Notes: generated from the letters alone by a model not told the origin. A stretch of DNA of 64,000 nucleotides from Aspidiotus rigidus (GCA_035079385.1 JAVHKY010000025.1:19876501-19940500); one strand, 5' to 3'; shown: positions 46,441 to 59,193, counted from the stretch's first letter. A program made the numbers and translations.

Positions 46441-47070
46441 ACCTACATCGATTCCATGACGACTTATTTGCAACAGTCCATCTCGAGTCGATTTTGAGTC
46501 GACTTCTCAAAATTTTTTCATCGATCTGAAATTGACTGCTCTGGTAGGTACGCCAATAACCGACAATTTTTAGTTTTTCGGGAATGTATGCTGGTCGACT
46601 TTAAATCAACCTCAAATCGACGTCGATAGATACTCCTGTTGTAAAGCCTTATGTGTGTATCTGGTGACTTCGCTACTCACAGACAGAATACGTGTTCATT
46701 GTAATGAGGATCAGCGAGAATTTCCGTTACGCTTAAACTGTGCAGGAATCGACGCAATGTAGACGTCTAATTTAAAGTCAACTAACGTACATTACCAGAG
46801 AACTACACAAAGCGTCCTGAAATCGACGCTAGAGAGGAGTCGATATCAGGTCGATAAAAACTTGGGAGAAGTCGATTCGAAATAGACCTGAGTCGAAAAG
46901 GAGGTAACATTAGTTGATCCCATATCGACCCGTGATACAGACGTCGATGTGAGGTGGATTTCAACTATATATCGATACAATTCCGACTAAGACTTTGAAA
47001 GGAGTAAAATCTCGGTCGACTTGACGTCGGTGTCGACCGAAAGTCGACGTCAAACCAACGGTTGACAAGT
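46441..47070. repeat. TCGA-rich block
   Basis: I count 21 TCGA tetramers in about 630 bases, where roughly two to three are expected. Many are within GTCGAC, ATCGAC or GTCGAT, and are often preceded by AA or AG. There is no strict period and no ORF. Confidence 0.6.
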
Positions 47071-47850
47071 TTTATCGGGATATGACGTTACCAATAAACT
47101 GGAGAATAGTCTCAAAGGCTGATATCCTGCCTCAGCTTTTCTCTCCTCCTTGGATGATGGAGTCCTATTGAAACATAAATCACGATTCAAAATCAAAATC
47201 TTCCAACGTTTCTATTGCAAGTCAAATTTATTAGACTCTCTCAGGGAAGAAGGAACTAAAGCAAACAGAAAATTTTTCCGTAAACTAGACATTACCATCG
47301 TAGCATGATGAATGAGTCCCGATAAAAATTAATGTTTCCCAATTGAAAATTGATGAATTCTCCCTCTCAAGATGATTATGTCATAGAGGGCAAAATCTCG
47401 ACTAAATAATGGACGCCAATAAATTATTGAAATTAACATTATCATGCCATAAAACGGGTTTCCTGCTCGCCGTAACAGTTATAATCAATAAGAGATCTGC
47501 GATAATTTTCGACACCACTTTAGCCCCCCTTCCCCCTCCTGTTTTGACTTTTTTTATCCTTGACTCTGGTACGACTCAAAACTATCTTCGAGTATGGAAC
47601 TACATTTTAGAAGAATATCAAGCTCTGACCGGCCTCTGTACAGAAATAGGAACTCGGAAAAATTTCAAGCTCAGTCAAGTACAAAAAGCTGAGAAATTGG
47701 AACAATTTTGTGCTATGTTACCCATGAACATCTTAAGTTCCAAACCTTCTACAAAGATGCCCAAAGGGAATTTATTTTCTTGTTTTTTATTTCAGACAAG
47801 TTTCAGAAAACTGTGGAGAATTTGTAAAATTCGGGTGTAGAATTGTAAAA
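47071..47850 (+). other. Unassigned stretch with a 143-codon frame
   Basis: The frame at 47409-47840 is the longest here. It has no domain I recognise and includes low-complexity Pro and Leu runs. I do not call it a gene. Confidence 0.25.
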
Positions 47851-47859
47851 GTAAGTGGA

Positions 47860-48430
47860 GCGCAATAAATTGAGAGAATTGGTAATTGGATCAAAGCTCT
47901 TACAAAGAGCAGATAGAGGAAGTGAAGAGTGAGAGAAGTGGATATTTTCAAAAGAGAGATACGAGCAGATTATTAGGTATCATGTTGGCAGTATTGGCAA
48001 GAAGAAGCAAAGAATAAGATAAGAATGGTTAAGATGTGTGCGACTCATTCTGAGGCGGGTGAAAATGATTTCTTCATAACGGATAGCTCGATTACAGTAA
48101 GTCCAGGAGACCGGCTTGTTTTTGATTGCCCTCAGTTCATTTGAAAACTGAATTCTCCAGCAGTCATGCTAGGAGTCGAAAATTGAGGATGGGTAATAGT
48201 TTTTGAGTTCATAGGCAAGAGTGAGTACAGGGTCATCAATTTTATGAATGAGAAGAGAATCTTTGGAAATAAGGTTAATCCCGCCATGTTCCGGGAAGTT
48301 AGTGTGACCCAAAATCTAGAGGAAGGAAACTGGTGCTGGGGTGGATAACAGTATTTGCAAAAGTGAGTGAAGGTCCTGTATAGCCATGAAGAATGACAGT
48401 GAATCAGTTGACACAAGGAATTTCAGTTAA
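47860..48430 (-). pseudogene. LINE RNase H end and C-terminal fragment
   Basis: The minus strand gives FWVTLTSRNMAGLT (the decayed WxPxHxGIxGN site) near 48330, then DDPVLTLAYELKNYYPS, FSNELRAIKNKPVSWTYCNR near 48130, and RYEEIIFTRLRMSRTHLNHS near 48070. This is the region after RNase H in APE-type LINEs. It matches the piece at 19960-20210, so both come from one family. Multiple frames and stops. Confidence 0.6.
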
Positions 48431-51400
48431 AGGGTGAGGAAAATGAGATGGGAACGACAGTTTTTAGTTCTGTGGTAAAAATGGAGGCTTCATTTCTTAG
48501 TCGGTGATTGCTTATGACGTGTGTTGGGTCAGAATCAATTTTCCGTCGGTAAAGCATAGCCCTGAGTGCCTAAAATTGGGGCGAGCAAAGCCCGCATTTG
48601 CCATAGATTTTTCTAAAGATTCAAATTCTGGTTCTTGCAGGAATAAGATAGAGGAAGTGAAAAATTTGGCTTTTGATCCCAATCATCAGTAATATGTGAA
48701 ATTTGGAGTTTTGTTCCGTACGAAAGAATCGATTCCCAATCCAACTTCTATCAGAGTTCCTGATTTGAACTCGAAATCTCTTCCTTCCCCACCGTCTCAT
48801 GAAAGGCGGAATTTGAAAATATTTCAATCTTCAAGTTGTGACATAGAGATTGTCAAGTTTGGTTCAAAATGAAGTTGAAAAATTCTACAGCTATCGTTTT
48901 TTTAGAACCAATTGGGATAAACCAGTTTCAAAAAAAAATGTACCATAGAATGTTGACGTATCTGTTCGATCATCTCTAGCCTTGATGCTCCCTCGAATTA
49001 TTCTTCTGCCTCTTCTACGTCTTTTCCTTCATTTACGTATAAGAAGAGATGGGAGTGCATGAATACGAGACTCACCCCGGTGTACGGCCTCAGCCGATTT
49101 ACGCAGAGCGTTCGGCAGTCGAGAAAGGGCGGGTCAGAAAATTCAAGAGCTTTCTGGGCGTATCGTATGATAGGCCGCGAGTAACAAAGAAAAGCTGAAG
49201 CAGGCTGCGGAGTTCGTGATCACGCGAAATGACGCAGTCGAGAGAAGAGATGTCGTCTTTTGATTCGCGTAGAGGTTTATTGAAACCGAGCACGTTAGAA
49301 GAATGATTGCTCGTAACTGTAACGACCTTAAAAACGTTCATCGCTCTATCAGTTTGAAATATAGTTACGCAATCAACAAAATTGGATTTAGCGTAACTTC
49401 TCGCCGTCCACGCTGACGAGCTTCATTATTACCACCTATAAAGGATTTACGTCATGCGGCGTTCATCCTCTACCTAAAGGATGGCCTAAATCATTGGGAT
49501 TTCAGTCATTGTTCTCGACATTCGCGGATCCCTCCGCGCCCGCCGCGTATATTTCATTCATACGCAATAAAAACTATTCTATTCAACTTGGCGTAGTATA
49601 GGCCTATGCTTTAAAGAAAGGAAGATATAAAAATGAAGAAAGAAATAAATAAAGAAGAAGAAACATAACGTTGACAGATAATTTTCACATATAACTGGTT
49701 TAACAGAAAGAGTAAAATATTGCGCGAAGTAATTCTTCTAGGTAGCAAATTTTGAGTACGTGCGATGAAAAATTTAGTTTGTCCGGTATTTTGTTCCAGC
49801 AATTAACCTGGAATAAAATTTACGTTAGTCGTCTTGTATATAGGTATAGTTGTCGTTTTTTTTTTCTTTTCTTCAGTATCGCGCGGTCAGTGAACGTTGA
49901 TGTAGTCCTAATAGGCGTTTACTGACCGTGCACAAGCAGTTCTTCATTGTATTACAACTATGTGTACGCAGTCTCTGTAGTCATATTTCGAACTGCTTTC
50001 TCTTCTTAACTGGTTTCACGGTTTCCGATACCGAATCTTTGAACTCGCGGATGCCTAATTGCCAAATCAGACAATTATCGGGTCGACATTGTCGAAACCA
50101 ACGCGAACCTCTTCAAATGTTGAATAGATGGGTGCGCTCCGTGATCATATTTTCGAAGACCTTTGCGCTTAAAAGTCCCGCAATAATTGATAAAAATTAT
50201 CATTTGTCGCTGTCGACCAACCTTAAGCTACATCCAGAAACAATCTTCTGTAGAATTTTCTTTCCTTCAGCTCCTCCTCCCCCGTATTTATTTGCTTTGA
50301 AATTTAGAATCGGCTATGTTCTTTTTCTTACATTTGGAAGGGAGAGAAACAGGGATACCCAAGTTTGTTGGTTTCTTCTAGTCAAGAAAAGGAATAACAT
50401 ACTCGTACTTCAAGTTGAGTGATTTCGCTCTCATTGGCGATAACAATCTTCTGATGGTTCCCCGTCCACGTGCACTCCCCCCTTCAAATCCTCAGAAGTT
50501 TGAAGAGGAGAAATAGATCATTTAGTTCCTGGCGCAAGAAAACCCGAATAAAACTTGATTAAAAGTATTGTTTTGATGATATATTCGTTCCATAGTAGGT
50601 ACAAAATAATAGAACATACGAAAATAAAAAGACTATTAGGCTTTGCTAGGTCACCATCCTCAATTGAATAGAATTCAAAACTTATTTATTTTTCTTTTTA
50701 ATTCGTTAGTAGGTTCAATTCTCGGACAATATTATAAGTCTCTTATGGTCGCGGTCAATTCGGAGATTGATTTTTGCGAATTCTTTGTGCCTAATTTATG
50801 TAAACCAGATTTTAAGATACAGATTATCCACGACCACGCACATTAGCATATGAAAATTTCTTACGCGCCTTCGAAGCAGAAACAAGGTAGAAACTGGTAG
50901 TTTACGCATAGCCTATAACGCTTTTAATTTAGGAGAAAAAAAGATGAGAATATTTGATGTGCCTATAGGCGTTGGTGGAATGTGGAAGGAACAGTATTAA
51001 GATTTCTTGTCAGTTCATTAAAATTCGCACGCAAAAAGTTTTTCGAGATTTGAATTCGTTGAAAATACAGTGACTTATCTTCGTGTTTCTTTTTTCTTCT
51101 TCTTCTTTTTCAATTTACAAACCACTCAGCTTCCGAGGTTATCGGCTCGGAAAAATTATGTGCTAAATTTTACGTAGCGTGTAGTATGAAGATTGCCAGC
51201 GATAAGGAAGAGGTTTATAGAGAAGACACAAATGATATGTATAGTGTCACAAATGAGTAAAACTAAGATTACAAGAGCTAGAAACGATGGAGGGATCGCA
51301 AAACTCAGCGAAAAAATATCTAAAGAGATAGTACTTTGTAAAAATATGTTGTGAAGGAAGAGGTGAAGGAGGAGTTATAACCTATGAATGAGGAAGTGCC

Positions 51401-51440
51401 ATTAATGTATTCGTAAGCAGAAGGGTAATGAGATGTGGAC
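48431..51440. other. Single-copy-looking non-coding stretch
   Basis: No domain recognised. A 164-codon plus frame at 49928-50422 has no motif, no paralogue here and biased composition. Confidence 0.4.
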
Positions 51441-53060
51441 CAATTGATGGGCTCAAACTGAAGTAAGTTTGTTCAAACTTTATTCTAAGCAATCTTTAAA
51501 ATCGAAAGAGGACGACTACACACTAAACGTGGACTCCTACATTGCAGAGAATAGATACTCAGAGCTGAAGATCCAGAAATACCAGAACAGGCTAAAAACT
51601 GCGTTGAAAGAGAACGATGTACCTGGCAATGAAAGCACACTTGTGATAAACCCGGTAGCACCTAAATTCGAGGGGATTATAAAACTTCACAATGCAAACT
51701 TTCCGATGAAAGTATCCAATCACAATTTTACAAAGTAATGCGGGCCGCCGTCAGATTCTTGAAAAACTACCAGTTTGCATAGAAACAAAGCATCAGAAAG
51801 AACAGGGAGCTGATCAAGCGATTGGACAAGCTGGGAGTCAAGAGTAACAAAAAACTGGTAACCTTGGACGTGACAAATATGTTCGATACCATACCAAAGG
51901 AGGAACTTCTCAACAGATACTCGTACCATGGAAACCTTGATGGGTTGATGTAAGTACCTACATTAAAATAGTGAAGATCGTGTGCCACAACTACTGCCGA
52001 CTTATTAACAAATTCTACAGCCAGGAAGAAGTACTAGCCAGGGGTGTTGTGAGGCCATTTTCATGAAGATGATTCTTCATAATCGTTGAAGGGGGGCCCC
52101 ATCACATAATTTTTTTTTTTTTCATTTTTTTTTTAGCTACAAGAAATTAAAATTTGAGGAGGGTTTCTTCATTGGACCAGGGGGATTACGACACCCCTGC
52201 TAGCGATGAGATCACCGCTATCATTAATACTGGCGGAGATTTTCATAAAAATAAGATTTGAAAGACAGTGAGTTCAAAAACTCAGTTAAACATTAGGCGA
52301 GATTTGTAGAGGATATTCTAATTGTATGGTCAGGCACTGATACAAAGGTAGACCAATTCCTTCTGAAAACGATTGCGATGAATGAAAGCGTCAAATTCAC
52401 AGTGGAAAGGGCAATGACACCATCAACTATTTGAGTTAATATTCACACAGGGGAATAACTGGATAGAATACAAAATTTGCAGGAAGTCAACCCATATTGA
52501 CACCATCCCAAACAACTCACACCGCCACCCCACACACAAGTTGGTGGCAACTCAGAACTATTGCTACTGAGCAATATTTGTCCTGAGGAACAATGAAGAG
52601 AAAAGTGAAGAAATCGAGATAGTAAAACGGATTGCAGCAACCAACGGCTACTCCAGAGGCGTGGCTGAGGGAGCCCTAGAGAAAATAGAAACAAAGAAGA
52701 GGATACATGAAAGCCCAGTGAGAAAGTACTATAAATAGGAAAGTAGGTACACAAAGAAGGTGATCAGAGGCGATATGAATGTGAGTATCCAAACCCTTTC
52801 ATGATGAAGAAAATAAGCAGTGACCAGATGGAAGAAGAGGACAAGGAGAACTAGAGTGAAATTCACAAGCTCAGTTGTGAACAAGCGAGAAAATACACAG
52901 CACATTCGTGGAAGCTTATTTGAAGTCATATGTAGAGAAGCACACAAAGAGAAGAAAACTCCACGAGCAAATGGAAAATTTACCTAATCACGTTTGATGG
53001 CGAAAGATTACCTGGCTTGGTGATTGGACAAGAGAAGAAAAATTAGATGCCATTCCGCTG
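51440..53060 (+). pseudogene. Penelope-like element of a third family, interrupted by a MITE
   Basis: KYQNRLKTALKENDVPGNES and INPVAPKFEGIIKLHNAN (51580-51710) mark the RT start. NRELIKRLDKLGVKSNKKLV and TLDVTNMFDTIPKEELLN (51800-51915) carry motif A. The next RT block, around a LAM.SPLSxxLAEIF motif, is split by the MITE at 52039-52199. VWSGTDTKVDQFLLKTIAMN follows the active site near 52330. The C-terminal part (EIEIVKRIAATNGYSRGVAE, 52610-52670) matches 41400. The endonuclease near 52870 is badly decayed (KLSCEQARKY). Stops and frameshifts throughout. Confidence 0.75.
52034..52204. mobile_element. 161-bp MITE inserted in PLE reverse transcriptase
   Basis: CAGGGGTGTTGTGAGG at 52039 mirrors CAGGGGTGTCGTAATC read inward from 52199. 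CTAGC occurs on both sides (52034-52038 and 52200-52204). Excising the insert and one CTAGC leaves the host RT frame continuous across the LAM-SPL motif, an independent check on the borders. hAT-like CAGGGG end with a 5-bp target duplication. Confidence 0.8.
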
Positions 53061-53129
53061 TCCCGCAAGTCCTGAAAATCATGACGTGATAACTTGAACG
53101 CGCTGCAATTTCAAGGAAGCCGTCGTCTT

Positions 53130-53375
53130 TCCAAGTCCCCCTCCTATGATATATAGCTCGGAGGTAGGAATTTTTCCAAGTTCCCTTCCTATCATATATG
53201 GCTAGAGATTCGAAATTTTTCCAAGTCCCCCCCCCCCCTATCATATATAGTTCGGAGGTAGGAATTTTTTCAAGTCCCCATCCCCTATCCGTGACGGCAT
53301 CAACCCCGCTCGCGCTTGCGGACGAAAATTTCCTGGAAGTACCCCCAACAAAAGGGATGGCGGGTTCCCCGCTAA
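53130..53375. repeat. Satellite modules and right end of the second palindromic-end family
   Basis: Three CCTATCATATATAG...GGAGGTAGGAATTTTTCC units, a C-run, a CCGCTCGCGCTTGCGG hairpin, then ACAAAAGGGATGGCGGGTTC ending CCCCGCTAA. Same order as 46175-46420. Confidence 0.65.
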
Positions 53376-53384
53376 AAAATTTTT

Positions 53385-53750
53385 TCACGCTCCTAAAATC
53401 GGTCAAGGTTTTTGATGACGTCATTAGTGTTCCCACTTCCGACCCATGCGGTATACTAATTTTATACTCGGCGTATACTAGGTCTAAGCCCATTTTATAA
53501 CAGGTCAATGTCACTAATGACGTCTGCAATCTAGGCTAACACCAGGTCTCACTCCATGTAGTATACTAATTTTATACTCGGCTTGCTCTAGGTCTACACT
53601 TCCTTGTTTCTAAGTTCCTAAGACAGGTCAAGGACAGTGATGACGTCATCAAGCGTTCCTACCCCTCTTCTTTCGCTCCATACAGTCTACTAATTTTATA
53701 CTAGGCTTATACTAAATTTTCGAGCTCCCTCTTCCTTACAGCTCTTTCAT
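53385..53750. repeat. Three degenerate units of about 110-125 bp
   Basis: TACTAATTTTATACTCGGC occurs at about 53454 and 53565 and, with one change, at about 53689. In each unit it is preceded by a GGTCAAGG...TGATGACGTCAT-type stretch. Confidence 0.6.
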
Positions 53751-54025
53751 ATACAAAGATCGTTCCCGTGTATTTTCCTAAATGCTTTCTTCTGGAAAGC
53801 GCTTTCTCGAACAGCACCCACTATCCAAACTTTCATTTCTTATAGCTAACAAAAAAAATTATAAGCCCCCCCCCCCAAAAAAAAATGATAAGCCCCCCCC
53901 CCCCCCCCTTAAAACGAATGCGAGAATCATCTCCATGAAAATGGCCACACAACCCCCAATCTTGCATTTTGAACATCGAGGTCTTTCCACGGCCTCTGAT
54001 GTACATAGCTCGAATGTCAAATTTT
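53751..54025. other. Low-complexity spacer with long C-runs
   Basis: Poly-C tracts with A-runs lie at about 53867-53911. No coding supported; the frame at 53782-54027 is low complexity. Confidence 0.45.
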
Positions 54026-54452
54026 AACGGGGAACCTGTTCTATGGGGAGGTTTTTGAAAATTTTGGCGTGCGTCGTCCGGCGAAAAATTTAGAAAAATT
54101 TTGACTCTCGAGCTAGATATGATGGGAGTGGGACTTGAAAAAATTATTTCTTTTGAGCTTTATATTATGGGAGAGGGACTGGGAAAAATTTTGACCTCCA
54201 AACTATGATAGGGACTTGGAAAAATTCTCACTCTCGAGCTATATGGTGGAAGGGGAACTTGAGAATAATTTCATCTCTCGAGCTATATACATATTTCGAA
54301 GTCTCTGAAATAGGTCAAGGTCACTGATGACGTCCTATCTTATACTCAGCTTACAGTAGGTCCACGCCTCCTTCATACTAGTTTTATCCTAGGTCTAGGC
54401 GTTCTCAATACCAAAACCAATTTGACTCATAGAACAGGTTTCCTGCGATCCT
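54026..54452. mobile_element. Palindromic-end repeat element, shorter copy
   Basis: The left end AACGGGGAACCTGTTCTAT pairs with ATAGAACAGGTTTCCTGCG at the right, with four mismatches in the outer bases. Inside are four to five ACTCTCGAGCTATAT / GGAGGGGGACTTGAAAAA units, a CRE-like site, and the CCTAGGTCTAGGCGTTCTCA module inverted relative to 3.8 kb. Confidence 0.6.
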
Positions 54453-54875
54453 CGTCTGTTAAGGAAGCCGTCGTTTCTTCAAGTTTTTTTCCCCATATAT
54501 ATAGCTCACAAGTCGAAATTTTCTCCAGCTCCTAAATTAGGTCTCAGATGATTTCCTCACGCATGGCCTCTGCTCCCTTCTGAATCACAGTTGGAAAATT
54601 TGGTGCTTGGAAAAATAATCGATTTATCGAGAAAATTTCAGGAAGTGGAATTGTATTTAAATCCAGTTTCAGAGGATAGCTGCTAAAACGAATCATCGAT
54701 TGTCGTACAAAGCTTATTTCAGTCGAAAGTTCAAGGTATAACGATGTACTCTATACAAGAAAAATGGGACTCATAAATATTTTGAGCTCCGTGTCCAGTA
54801 AGGAACATACTTTCTCCTGGCTTTCAAAAATTATATTAGTCATTAGTTAGGTTCGAAAAAATACAGAATTTCTAC

Positions 54876-55055
54876 AGTGCTCAGGTGCGGATCCACGCCC
54901 CCCCCCCCCCAAAGAAAGAAAAAAAACGCAAAAAAAACTAAAAAACAACAAAAAATTTGTAGTTTTGAAGAAAATGTAAAAAAAAAGTCCTTCAAACTTT
55001 TTTGGATTATCCCCCCCCCCCCCAAAGTGATCGTCTGGATCCGCGACTGAGTGCT
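54876..55055. mobile_element. 168-bp MITE with GCGGATCC termini
   Basis: CAGGTGCGGATCCACG at 54882 mirrors CAGTCGCGGATCCAGA read inward from 55049. AGTGCT flanks both ends (54876-54881 and 55050-55055). C-runs of 13-14 bases lie inside each end. Like the 38347 element it has a CAGnnGCGGAT start and a 6-bp target duplication. Confidence 0.8.
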
Positions 55056-58000
55056 TTTGACAGGGCAGCCTTTGGTCAGAATTTCTTGACATGAAAGACG
55101 TACTCAAATTTTGTATATGTCCGGTGTTACTCATAATCGAGATACCAATGAGATGGAAGTCTAATATTTTGCTGGACTCGGAGGATCGAAGCGTCCACAC
55201 CTCCGAGACCAACGAATTACGTAACGCACGCCCTCGTAATTGCGTTGTACGAGTATGTCGTATTTTTAAAAATCAATACGCGAATGTACGATAATTTTGA
55301 CTGCACTTCAAAAACAAGAATTGCAAGGCCACCAAAACGCGTTAATTTTTCCACAAACGTCTTTTCAGATTCATTCCTACCTGGACGAAGCTGACGTATT
55401 TGTTCGCTAATTTTACGATCTTCCTAATAAAATTAAGCGTGAGTTATCATTATTGTCAGAAAATACCGATACACTCTTTATAAACTTTGTTAGCATCAAT
55501 TTTGTATAACGCGTGTGGGCACATGGAATACTTCAGCGCGGGGTAGAAATTCCCATTAAATTCAGTTTCTCTTTTCTGTGTCGTGTGTCGCACTTATTCA
55601 TGCAGGAGTCTCTCGGTTCGTTTCCCTCCTATACACAGACATTCAATTTTCGACTCGCTACAACTAATTGAAATGCATTCGCATGCATACTAACATGTTA
55701 CAAGTAAAACGTATTATAAAAGATAAACTTCAGAAGATTCATATTTGAAGGTCAGAGTACGAACACGTTTCAATGAAAATTTTAAATGTTTAAATTTTCC
55801 CAACAGGGCGGTAATACAATTTAGGCTGATGGCTGCCAACGTTCAATCTTCAAGTTCAATAAGGTATTGTTGTGGACATTGTATTACGGAGCATTGTTCA
55901 CGTCACTCTCAACATGGTCGTACAAATCTATCTTAGCTGATAAAATATACGGTAATTTTTCATATCCGTGCATCGACGAGAGGGAGTGCCCGCGTATAAT
56001 GTCGCGATGTCCATTACATTGATCAACAAGAAGATGTCAAAGTAGATACTATAGGAGTTAACGTTAGAACAGATTAAAGCAGATGACAAAATATTTTAGC
56101 TATCGCGAAAATGCGACGCAGCAGGAGCTCATCCGAAACAAGGAAATTAACGTTACACTATCCGGTACTGGCTATAATCTTTTCTTTCACCGCGCGCAAG
56201 AATTGGGATGAGGAATTCGCAATTTTTTATTTTCCACTCTCTTCACTTACGAACCGCGAAAAAGAAGTCGACGAAATGGAAAAAGAATCAAATGTTCCAG
56301 TCTGTCAGCCGTAGACTGACAAGAGTGACGATCCTACCGTATAGAAGAGTCAGCCTATGTCCAGCTGATTTAAACTCTGGTAAATTTCAGTTTTACAGTC
56401 AAACTGGTTTCATCCGTTTTGTATAACGCGTAGAAAACGACATCGTTATAGTTTTCTTCTTTGAAAATATAATAGTAATTAATGATCAATATCTTTTCTT
56501 TTTCTACGCGAAAATGGTACACAGAAAATTTTAGACTCCCTACGCATAATTAAGCGGACTTGACGCTTCGAGAATTAATTAATTTTGTCAATCTTCATGC
56601 AAATGTCGTTTGGTACCGGGAATATTTTATAGGCAAGGTGCAAGGCAAACGCATACGCGATGAACTTTTTTGCATTCGAAAATGAATCGCCTAGTGAAAC
56701 GGGTGGAAAAAAAATCAAGACGATAGATTTTCTTAAAGGTTAACGGTTCACAGTTCGTATATTCACAGCTTCACTAATAATGTCACCAAAAAATTTACAT
56801 TTGGTCAAGGAATGTCGCGGGGGGCAACGCATCATATTCCAACCTTTTCAGTCGCTGGTCGCAGGTGATGAAACTGTATCTTATTTTTATTCAATTATCA
56901 CCCAAAGCAACCCACCTGAATATCCCCACCCCCTGAAATTCTTTAAGCTTGTTGTTTTAGCCACGCAAAAAATTGAATATAATTTTCCTCATATGTCACT
57001 TCTAATCGAATTTGCACACTTGTACGGGTTCGGGCATTTTTCGCGAACAAAACAGCTACACTTTGTACTATTCGAAGAAGTATTTTCCTTTTTCGAGTTG
57101 GAAAAATCTTCACACGAAAGACAGCAATAAGTTAGCGAATTTTCTCGCACATAGATTCAACGTGTTTCTTTTACTTGCGCGTTTTGATATTTATGTATAA
57201 AATAATTTCTGTATTCGCACACTCGGAATAATTAATACATTTAATGTTTCCAACTGTCTCGTTCGGAATACCTTAGGAATACATTTTACTAGACTATAAT
57301 ATTATTGAGAAGAAAGAAAGAAAAAAAAAAAGTGAACAGAGATGACTATACATACAAGGTCGATTCGTAACAATTTTCATTTTCATTAGAATATAAAAGA
57401 AGTAGAACACGTGCATGCAACTTTTCGTGCATTAACGTATTCTTCGGTATCGAATATTTTATTTGGAATAGTTATAAAAAGTTCAGAATACTGCGACATG
57501 TGAATAGTAAAGTCAGTTTCATCGAATAACTCGGGAAAACTTGTCAACATTTTCCTTTCAGTTGATGCGGAACAACTTTTCGCGCTGTATTCTAATGACG
57601 TCTGCGTTTTATGGAGGCGGCAAGAAATGCCTGTGTACAGATCTGAACACGAGATAGCAAAGCTAAACATCAGTTACCGATTTATTAAAGCAGAAAGATT
57701 TTAGAATTCAGTACCATTATCATCGTGAAGGTGGACATAAAAAATCATCTCTCTGGGTATGCTTAATATAATGTAAAAAGAATTGCAGATTTTTTATGAT
57801 GAGAAAAACAAACGGAAAAAAGTATTCTAGAAAAAAAAATTTTGTAACGATGACTGGAACAGGTTCCTATATTGAAAGAAGAGCACAGGTTACGCGCTCG
57901 GTTTTTATGACTCATACGTAGCTGTTGAGAATGATTCTTAGAAATCAGTCTGATATTGGGTGCCAAAAATATGTTATAGTAAACTAAAGACTGTATGGTT

Positions 58001-58870
58001 AATGAGAAATACGATAAAAGTGATGTGGCATAATTTTACTTTTGACATATTCAAGTCAAGTGTTTACCTAGAAATTGATATAGTGGTAGGTACGCTCCAT
58101 TTTCGCCCGTAGAAAAATCAAAGACATAGAAATTCTAAGAAAAATTAAATCGATAATGAAAGAGCTGTGCTCATCTATAACATTAATCCTAAGAGATCGT
58201 CGCCCCTGCAGACACTAATCCTATTCCTTTCAGAGACTCCCAGCATAATATTTCAAAATCCCAGCTTCGTTCGTAGGCCTCCTGGAAACGTCTTTTTTTC
58301 TCTGCAGTAGCGTTGCAAGAACTTGAAGAAATGAATGTCATTTCCCTCAACATTTCTCGTTAAATTTTACATGTCATAATTATTTCAATAAAAAGTGAAG
58401 TCCAGTGGCTACGTCACTGTTGCTCTAGTCCCACCAAAATCATTCCTAATCTGTTACTATAATACACTAAAAAAGCCATGAGTTCCAGGAGTCCAAAGGG
58501 AGCTCTCCACAAACAGCCAATAAATAGCGGCGAAAGAAAATTGAAGCTTAGGCTATGCGCTTATTATTGCCTAAGTAAGTACTTTTTTTCTGGTAGTATC
58601 TCCAACTATGATCAAAGCAAAAAAAAAAACTTACCTATAGTCTGTTCACGTTAAGAAAGGGTAGCAGTACGTACCTCGAGAACGGAGTGGCAGATTCGTC
58701 CTATCTCTGACTTTTCATTTTAAAATGTTTATAACTCGCTTTGTAGTAGATCAATCTTAACGAGACCGAGCTCAAAAAATTGAGAATTGTTCACTCATTC
58801 CATTTTCCCTACAGAATCGAATACTATTCGGAAATCAATAATTAACGTGTTTTCGAAGGTTTTTCCATAA
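55056..58870. other. Single-copy-looking non-coding stretch
   Basis: No gene recognised. The 116-codon plus frame at 56780-57130 has no motif that I know. Confidence 0.4.
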
Positions 58871-58872
58871 GA

Positions 58873-59193
58873 GTGTGCATAAAACTCGGCCCCGTATTCT
58901 TCGTCATCGCGTCGTTGCCAGCTTTAGTATTCTGGCCTGATACCAGAGATGGGTCATGTTTAAACATTGCAATTAAAATATTCCCAGTTTTCTCGGACAT
59001 CTTTTTAATCACTGGCCTTATCTTTCATGCTATTCTGTTTTGCTATCACACTTACTTTGATGAAAAATTTAATTTGTTATTAATTTTCTCTGATAATTAT
59101 CTAGCGGGTAATCTTGATTCTTATGTGAATTTGACTATTTCAATACCGATATTCTATATCTATTTAGTCACAATATTATTGACATACTCTTGG
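58873..59193 (+). CDS. Putative exon of a YhhN/TMEM86-like membrane protein
   Basis: An open stretch of about 107 codons with three hydrophobic segments: KLGPVFFVIASLPALVFW, IKIFPVFSDIFLITGLIFHA leading into ILFCYHTYF, and LTISIPIFYIYLVTILLTYS. The FSDIFLI...GLIF...H...F order resembles the GlifSxxGDxfL...GxxxFxxxH pattern of the YhhN family. Its animal members TMEM86A/B include lysoplasmalogenases, integral membrane hydrolases of vinyl-ether lysolipids. The usual Gly before Asp is Ser here. The frame starts with GTG after a possible acceptor, and GTGAGT follows directly after TYSW at 59194, so I read it as one internal exon. A next exon might be 59312-59411 (after TTTTTGCAG, before GTAAGG) but it is less convincing. 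A decayed copy is also possible. Confidence 0.45.

Noticed and set aside
49928..50422. 164-codon plus-strand frame
   Set aside because: No domain, no paralogue in the window, biased composition.
52443..53529. Minus-strand frames of 103 and 173 codons
   Set aside because: They lie antisense to the decayed PLE 3' end and across satellite modules; their repeats come from the satellite.
53230..55022. Long C-runs as biological signals
   Set aside because: They occur inside MITEs and satellites and are prone to sequencing error; no independent structure supports a function.
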